From: Bos javanicus
Lineage: Eukaryota > Chordata > Mammalia > Artiodactyla > Bovidae
NCBI RefSeq assembly: GCF_032452875.1
Contig: NC_083878.1
Span: 59,563,378-59,627,377 of the forward strand
Length of the DNA stretch: 64,000 nucleotides
Direction: 5' to 3'
Within the stretch, counting starts at the first letter, position 1; each line of letters opens with the position of its first letter. Of the stretch, positions 57,471-64,000 are shown in pieces. The notes below the pieces were generated by a model. The model was not told the DNA's origin. It was given only the letters and a program-made list of their open reading frames with translations, and did not search any database. A program made the translations under genes and the position numbers.

Positions 57471-58740
57471 CAATGAAATATTTTAGAGTAAAGTTTCTAT
57501 ATTTCTTATTACATTTAAAGATGGTATGTATAAGCAAATACTGAAGATCAACATACATTTACTTTGAGTTGATGGCACCAAGTAAAACAGCATTCTCCTT
57601 GTTTTTTCCTCAGAAATATGTTTTGTCCTTGGGGAGACAAGATCTTCAGGACAAGTGAAATAAAATCCTGACTTTCATTCTTACATCGTGTTCCCTACTC
57701 CAGTTGAAAGTAATCATCAGGGGAACTTTATTCTTCACAGGAATTAAGCATATTTACGTCTTGTCAAGTTGAATCAAAACTCAAACAGATGGAAAGAACA
57801 CAGTAGAATACTGTAAGTAACACACCTGCTTGTTGGTCTCACACGCTTTTAGTATTTTCAATTATTCACAAAAAATTACCGACGTTATATGTTTATTATT
57901 CAAGAGTAAAAGACATTAAAATATTTAGAAGATACTTCTAAGAGGCAAAACAGAACTTGAGGCATGAGCTTTGGCGAGGCCAGTGAGATAAAATATAAAA
58001 TGAATTCACTAATCATGACAGGTTATGATTAGTCTGCAGCTAATGACTGGTCTGCAGCTCTAAGAAATGTTCGCCTGTTTGCTATATCTTTATGCCCATT
58101 TCACAGGTTTATATTTGATAAAGTCCCCCCAAAAAATGGCATAGAAAATGATTTTTATAATGATTGCTGAAGGAAATTCCTGGAGTTACATGGGTTATGC
58201 TTGTGCTCTGTACTTCAGTGATTAAATAAATTTATTTGCTCCTCAGTGGTGACTTGAATGTGCCTTAAATTTAAGTTAGATATTTCAGGATCTTGCTAGG
58301 CTAATGAATTTATCTAATTTTGAATATGTTTAAGAGCCAACATTAACTCTGTATTGAGTCAGCTTCTAGGACTTATCTAACAGTGAATAAGAAAAAAAAT
58401 AAACAAAGCCAGCTTTCCTGGAATTGGGCAATGATGTAAAATCAGACATTAGAGCAAACAGCTAGAATATAAGAAATAGAGGCCAAAGTGTTTTATAGAG
58501 TACTGTGGAAACACAAGGTAAAGACAGTGAAATCCCATGAGTCAAACCAAGATTTTCTACGTTTCAGAGTAGTCTGCTGTGGGTTAAAAATGAAGCAAAA
58601 TTAGAAGTGTTTGGATAAGTAAAACAAAATAAGGATAGCTATCATCAACATACTTTCTCAACATGAAAGCAGTTAAAGGGCATTCACCATAAAGTCCATG
58701 TTGATGGACAAAGATAAAATATTAGTTTATATTTGTTGCA
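57471..58740. other. Unassigned intergenic sequence
   Basis: About 1.3 kb with no gene and no nameable repeat. Confidence 0.5.
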
Positions 58741-58751
58741 AGTAATATCAA

Positions 58752-59567
58752 GATTCCCAGGAGAAATATCAATAACCTCAGATATGCATATGACACCACC
58801 CTTATGGCAGAAAGTGAAGAGGAACTAAAAACCCTCTTGATGAAAGTGAAAGAGGAGAGTGACAAAGTTGGCTTAAAGCTCAACATTCAGAAAACTAAGA
58901 TCATGGCATCTGGTCCCATCACTTCATGGCAAATAGATGGGGAAACAGTGGAAATAGTGTCAGACTCTATTTTTCTGGGCTCCAAAATCACTGCAGATGG
59001 TGATTGCAGCCATGAAATTAAGAGACGCTTACTCCTTGGAAAGAAAGTTATGACCAACCTAGATAGCATATTCAAAAGCAGAGACATTACTTTGTCAACA
59101 AAGGTCAGTCTAGTCAAGCCTATGGTTTTTCCAGTAGTCATGTATGGATGTGAGAGTTGGACTGTGAAGAAAGCTGAGCGCTGAAGAATTGATGCTTTTG
59201 AACTGTGGTGTTGGAGAAGACTCTTGAGAGTCCGATGGACTGCCAGGAGATCCAACCAGTCCATTCTAAAGGAGATCAGTCCTAGGTGTTCTTTGGAAGG
59301 AATGATATTAAAGCTGAAACTCCAGTACTTTGGCCAGCTCATATGAAGAGCTGACTCATTGGAAAAGACTCTGATGCTGGGAGGGATTGGGGGCAAGAGG
59401 AGAAGGGGACGACAGAGGATGAGATGGCTGGATGGCATCACCGACTCGATGGACGTGGGTTTGGGTGAACTCTAGGAGTTGGTGATGGACAGGGAGGCCT
59501 GGCGTGCTGCAGTTCATGGAGTCTCAAAGAGTCGGACACGACTGAGCGACTGAACTGAACTGAATTG
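58752..59567 (+). mobile_element. BovB LINE 3' part, 5'-truncated, young
   Basis: Starts gattcccaggagaaatatca just before motif C and ends gaactgaactgaattg, with 8-bp TSD aatatcaa (58744-58751 and 59568-59575). Motif C reads YAYD, with the first catalytic Asp changed to Tyr (about 58787). The C-terminal frame (58804-59184) stops at a TGA after KKAER. A 184-aa frame is open on the other strand (58887-59441). Confidence 0.95.
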
Positions 59568-59711
59568 AATATCAAACTGCTTGTAATTGTAAAGTAGGCT
59601 AAATGTGGTTTTGTCACTTATAAATACACTGATAATTAAAAGTACATTTGGATTCTGAGAGTATTTGTATTTCACAGGAAAGACTGCTGCTCAGTCAAAA
59701 TAATATGTTAG

Positions 59712-59908
59712 TTGCTCAGTTGTGTCCGACTCTGTGTGACCCCATGGATGGTAGCCCACCAGGCTCCTCTGTCCATGGAATTTTCCAGGCAAGAATACTG
59801 GAATGGGTTACCATTTCCTTCTCCAGGAGATCTTTCCAACCCAGGCATTGAACCTGGATCTCCTACATTGCAGGGAGATTCTTTACTGTCTGAGCCAAGA
59901 CGCCCAAA
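59712..59908 (-). mobile_element. Bov-tA SINE
   Basis: Antisense, complete from gctcagttgtgtccgactct to the tRNA-like head (tttactgtctgagccaagac). Flanks aaaataatatgtt and aaaatgatatatgtt are an imperfect TSD. Confidence 0.93.
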
Positions 59909-59952
59909 ATGATATATGTTGATATTTATGATTGATAAATTCTGAATGTGAT

Positions 59953-60480
59953 TGAGAGAGTCATTTCCTAGGCAGGTTGATAAGGAGTCTAGGGGTCCCC
60001 AAGGAGAGAGGGGTCTGGAATTCTCAAGGAGGAAGAAAGGACAAACTTTTTTCTTTCTCCACATTCCTTAGGATTATATAACAATAATGTATCCTGCCTA
60101 AGGACAGTCTTTGGATTAAACCTTCTGTTATCTTAAGATGTAAATTATGGGAGTAGACCTGGTCTTTACAAGGATGTATCCTGCCTGAGGACAGTGTTAT
60201 CTTAAAATGTAAATTATGGGAGTAGGTCTGATGAGGTCTTTACAACCTCCAGACATTATTTGGATTATATAACTTCATTGTTAACACTAGCAAGCGGGTA
60301 CTCTTTCTGCCCCCTTCTGATGCCTATGTCAGAAGCTTTCTCTATCTCCTTTATACTTTAATAAAACTTTATTACACAAAAGCTCTGAACGATCAAGCCT
60401 CGTCTCTGGCCCCGGATTGAATTCTTCTCCTCCGGGGGCCAAGAATCCCGATGTCTTCGTGTGATTCAACAACAACCTTT
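59953..60480 (+). mobile_element. Solo LTR of a bovine class II-type endogenous retrovirus (copy 2), with internal duplication
   Basis: Nearly identical to the LTR at 52-524 over most of its length, with the same TATA-region, poly(A) signal (aataaaac, about 60360) and GC-rich end. It carries a direct duplication of the atgtatcctgcct...gggagtag block (60087-60171 and 60172-60226). Flanking tgat (59949-59952 and about 60483-60486) may be what is left of a 6-bp TSD. No retroviral genes are adjacent. Confidence 0.82.
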
Positions 60481-60486
60481 CATGAT

Positions 60487-60984
60487 CCTAACTACAAAAT
60501 GATTTTTAGGTGAGCTTAATTTATAAACACTCACCCTGTGGTTAAATCTAGTTCTGTTTTAATGCTAAACATTTTAAAAGAAATGTAAGGGGTAAATGAA
60601 ATAATAGAAATGGCTCTAATTACTACTTCTGTAATGCCCACACAAAGTTGTACAGTCTCACAAACTGGATTTTTTTCCCAGTCACAGACAGTCAAGGTCC
60701 ACTTCTATGTTTCTTGTCTATGTTGCACTTCCATTGTTTGTTACTTGGCACATTTCTATGGGGAAAATGCCAGGGATTTCCTGGGAGCTATTTAACCATC
60801 TTTGGCAGAAGGAGATGTGTTCTATAGCCTCACAAGCCCTTGATTGATAGTAGCTTCTCTCAGAAATCACAACTCTACTGTCCACAGTAGTACTGTCTCT
60901 CCATGTGGTTTTAATTCACAGCCATGACATTAAAAGTGGACTGTTTTTTTTTTTAATAACTTACTTTGGCTGAGTCCCGTCCCT
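60487..60984. other. Unassigned intergenic sequence
   Basis: No gene or nameable repeat. Confidence 0.5.
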
Positions 60985-61070
60985 GTGCACCTGAAACTAC
61001 CACAACACTGTTAATTGACTATATCTCAATACAAAATAAAAAGTTTTTAAAAATAAAAAAACATTTTCTT
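60985..61070 (+). mobile_element. Short L1 3' end
   Basis: About 80 bp: gcacctgaaactaccacaac, actgttaattgactatatct and a caataca...aaataaaaagttttt A-rich tail, the same type of end as at 41577. Confidence 0.75.
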
Positions 61071-62890
61071 TTAATAACAAGTTGAAGCAGAGTTTTGGCT
61101 CATGGCTTAAATTTAGGGAGGAAAATTTTGGCCATACAAGAAATTCAGAGGTTTTAAATTTGAAGTTAACCTAACTAGCACAAAATTATCTTAGACATGA
61201 GTACAGTTTATAATAGTTTCACATTGGAACTATAAACATGTCATATTATTTTATTCTGTCAGAAAAGTCTTATCTGCTCAGAAAATATCCAGAACAGGCA
61301 TTTTTAAATTTTTCAACACAAGGAATGGTAGAAAAAATCAGAATTTCATAGACTTTTCTGATATGGATTGATATTTTGTTGTAAATTATTTCTAAATGTT
61401 TATGCTTTTCTCATTTTATGAATTCTCAGTAAAAGCTAAGTATTTAATAAAACAAATGGTGACTACCATTATATGACTAAAGAAAATAGCATGGATTTGC
61501 ACATAAGAAAGTTTCAGAAAAGGGCATTCATTGAACTAACAGCAAAAATTCAGATTCCAAAAATTTTGAAGGCATTGAAAACACTAAAATTTTCTAATAG
61601 TGAGCAGTTAGCAAAATTTACAAAAGAGTACATGAATACTGTTAAGTATATTTGTATATCAAAGACTCTTTTGTAGTTTAAATATGTAAAATGTATTGTG
61701 ATTTAGTTGATTTATTGCTGATGTTATCAATTTGGACATGTTTAATTAAGAGATATTACAAAAATACATGTGATATTTTTTGATTTTATTTGAAAACCTA
61801 AAAATATACTTGGAGGTGTGCACCTTATACATGTGGGGGGGGGGGTGTTTTATTTTCTCTTTTCTATGGATTTTGTTTCTAGTTCGCCCATTCCTTAGTC
61901 TTCTCTATCTTTAACTAGAAATAAAAGTCTTAGATTGTGTCATAAATTATTCTGGGACATCTTATTTGGCCTTTAAAATCATTTTAAAGCTGTGATCATT
62001 ATGATTTTCCTACCACTTGCTTATTATAATTCTCTTACCATTTTTTTGTGTATACTGCAAAGATGAACATCACATTTGCTAAAATCACATTTATTGAAAA
62101 TCTGTGTGCCTACAGAAGATAAAAACATTAGAAATGTATGTTATCAGTCTTTCTTATATTGATGCTACAAAACTTGAATTGAGGGGAGCAATAATTATCA
62201 AAAGATATGTCACTTCTGTGTGGGTGCAATTTTTCTTGCAAAAGTATTGCTCCAAAATAAAATTCTAAACTATGCAAAAATGTCATATAAAACCTCCTGT
62301 ATTTCATATTTTATTCCTTTTATTCATTTCTAAAATGAAGATCAGCTATGTGTTTTATTTTTATGATGCTTCAGTTTATCAAGCATAATATAAATCCCAA
62401 ATGTTTACTAGTCATATTAATATGGACTTTGCAAAGACAAAATATTTAGATGATATATTCCTACAAGGTCATCAGTCATTTTTATGCTACAGTGAAATAA
62501 TCTTCCCGGTATGTTGCCTGGGAAGTGAACGTTCTTTTAAATCATCATAATTTAGATTTTCTCCTCCCTCCCTTTGGAATGCATTTTATGTGAGTAACAA
62601 AAAATAGTAATGATTTGCGTTTTTGTTGAGCACGCAAATCTTATATGTGACACAGGGAAAAAAGAATTCTAATGATTCATCATAATATATTCAGAGAGAT
62701 ATAAATGTCCACCTATTGACTCAGAGAAATCACTGCAAGAGTAAAGATTAGCTTAAAAAAGAAAAACCAGTAAAGAAATCTGATCTGTAATGGAACAAAT
62801 CACTCAGTATTATCAGTGGGAAGGAAAGGGAAAAGAAGTATTTATTGAGCACTTGTGTGACAGATTCATGATTATCAAAATTATGAAGCC
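61071..62890. other. Unassigned AT-rich intergenic sequence with G11
   Basis: It contains an 11-G run at 61835-61845 and no supported gene. The 67-aa frame at 61473-61676 has no recognisable motif. Confidence 0.5.
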
Positions 62891-62906
62891 TGTTATGGAG
62901 GAAAGA

Positions 62907-63116
62907 CATCCCTGTGGCTCAGACGGTAAACCGTCTGCCTATAATGCAGGAGACCTGGGTTCGATCCCTGGGTCGGGAAGATCCTCTGGAGAAGGAACCA
63001 CTCCAGTACTCTTGCCTGGAAAATCCCATGGACAGAGGAGCCTGGCAAGTTGCAGTCCATGGGATCGCAATGAGTCAGACACGACTGAGCGACTTCACTT
63101 TCACTTTTTAACTTTC
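62907..63116 (+). mobile_element. Bov-tA/BovA SINE with intact tRNA-like promoter boxes
   Basis: Head tggctcagacggtaaaccg (A-box region) and ggttcgatcc (B box, about 62958-62967) match the pol III internal promoter consensus. The body ends gactgagcgacttcactttc. Perfect 12-bp TSD atggaggaaaga (62895-62906 and 63117-63128). Confidence 0.96.
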
Positions 63117-63399
63117 ATGGAGGAAAGAAGAAATAAAAATGAATCACTAAAATGACAAAAGTCCTGTAACTGTAGAAATTATACTTTAAGAACCTTACTA
63201 ATGTTAAAAAATGATAAACACATAAGATCATAGGGTTGGAGAAAGGGAAGTAGAAGTATCAATACACTGATTTTCTGTTCTTTCATAGCAGAAAGTTAAT
63301 ACTGGAAATATTAAAAATGTTGGAATTATTAGACATTTGGGAAACATGGATGAAAGACAAGCTACAATAACTCCAGTTTTTGATGTGCTTCAAAACTCC

Positions 63400-63705
63400 T
63401 CTGCTGATAGAGATGCAGACATAGAGAAGAGACTTGTGGACACAGTGTGGGAAGGAGAGGGTGGAACAAATTGAGAGGGTAGTATTGAAATAATAACATT
63501 ACCATGTGTAAAGCTGATAGCTAGTGGGAAGTTGCTGTACAACACAGAGAGCTCAAGCCAGTGCTCTGTGACAGGCTAGATGGGCGGGATTGGGTGGGGA
63601 GAGGAGGGGAGATTCAAGGTGTCTACTAAGTCTGATTCACATTGTTGTATGGCAGAAACCATCATAATTTCATAAAGTAAATACCTTTCAAATATAAAAG
63701 AAAAA
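63400..63705 (+). mobile_element. Older L1 3' UTR
   Basis: The words agacttgtggacacagtgtg, gggaagttgctgtacaacac, aggggagattcaaggtgtct and tgtatggcagaaaccatcat, with an A-rich end (aaatataaaagaaaaaa), match the bovine older L1 3' UTR type. Confidence 0.8.
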
Positions 63706-63751
63706 ACCCTCTGCCTCCATTAGCTTCAGAGGGATTATTTGTAAGGAATTA

Positions 63752-64000
63752 TTAAATTAGAGGTACCAAGGGAATATTTCATGCAAAGATGGGCTCGATA
63801 AAGGACAGAAATGGTATGGACCCAACAGAAGCAGAAGATATTAAAAGAGGTGGCAAGAATACACAGAAGAACTGTACAAAAAAGAGCTTCATGACCCAGA
63901 TAATCACGATGGTGTGATCACTCATCTAGAGCCAGACATCCTGGAATGTGAAGTCAAGGGGGCCCTAGGAAGCATCACTATGAACAAAGCTAGTGGAGGT
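63752..64000 (+). mobile_element. BovB LINE, running off the right edge
   Basis: Starts attagaggtaccaagggaat in the region between endonuclease and RT and continues (aatggtatggacccaacaga, ctagagccagacatcctgga) to the end of the window. The RT should follow to the right. The left border is a 5' truncation point. Confidence 0.93.

Noticed and set aside
52..60480. The two similar LTRs at 52 and 59953 as the ends of one giant provirus
   Set aside because: They are 60 kb apart with no gag, pol or env relic between them; the first has its own 6-bp duplication and the second its own tgat flanks.
20243..63116. tRNA genes suggested by tRNA-like heads with A and B boxes
   Set aside because: These heads belong to Bov-tA SINEs with TSDs and BovA bodies; none folds as a complete tRNA with a CCA-ready acceptor.

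Overview
The window looks like a gene-poor, AT-rich piece of a ruminant (bovid, most likely Bos or a close relative) nuclear genome. The diagnosis rests on lineage-specific repeats: BovB (RTE-type) LINEs with the (ACTGA)n / (ATCTG)n 3' tail, Bov-tA and dimeric BOV-A2 SINEs, bovine-type L1 3' ends, and LTRs of a bovine class II endogenous retrovirus type. I see no cellular protein-coding exon, no tRNA or rRNA gene, no CpG island and no bacterial or viral operon. Every long open frame falls inside a transposable element or is an antisense shadow of one.

Layout. 1-541: BovB tail followed by a solo LTR. 1.0-2.1 kb: BOV-A2 and Bov-tA. 2.35-5.43 kb: near full-length BovB (minus). 5.5-7.4 kb: class I-like LTR plus an unidentified mid-repetitive element (here 'family X') split by a BOV-A2. 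7.9-8.3 kb: putative LTR. 10.3-16.0 kb: BOV-A2, tiny L1 end, four BovB pieces, one of them nested in an L1. 17.3-17.8 kb: two old MIRs around a small minisatellite. 18.1-19.7 kb: putative LTR plus family X. 20.2-23.9 kb: Bov-tA, BOV-A2 and two BovB tails in AT-rich DNA. 25.3-29.0 kb: an older LTR cut in two by a near full-length BovB (plus). 29.8-31.1 kb: two family X copies in tandem. 31.3-32.6 kb: complete but dead Hsmar1-like mariner. 32.9-35.1 kb: L1 (minus) carrying a SINE, then BovB. 36.6-40.1 kb: three Bov-tA and a BovB. 41.1-44.4 kb: L1 end, then two head-to-head L1s, one split by a BovB. 44.85-48.79 kb: four BovB insertions packed end to end, three apparently at the same target site. 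50.2-53.6 kb: full-length or nearly full-length BovB (minus) with 5' UTR repeats. 54.4-64.0 kb: L1 tails, SINEs, a BovB, a second solo LTR with an internal duplication, and a BovB running off the right edge.

The elements do not form a pathway. They record successive retrotransposition, with nesting order readable from target-site duplications (TSDs). BovB copies are the likely source of the RT and endonuclease that mobilised the Bov-tA/BOV-A2 SINEs, which share BovB's 3' end. All BovB, L1 and mariner reading frames here are broken. The most unusual structure is the 44,854-47,950 array, where the 11-bp word tgatgataatg recurs at three successive BovB borders and a shorter form of it at the fourth. 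I found no convincing undescribed biological system.
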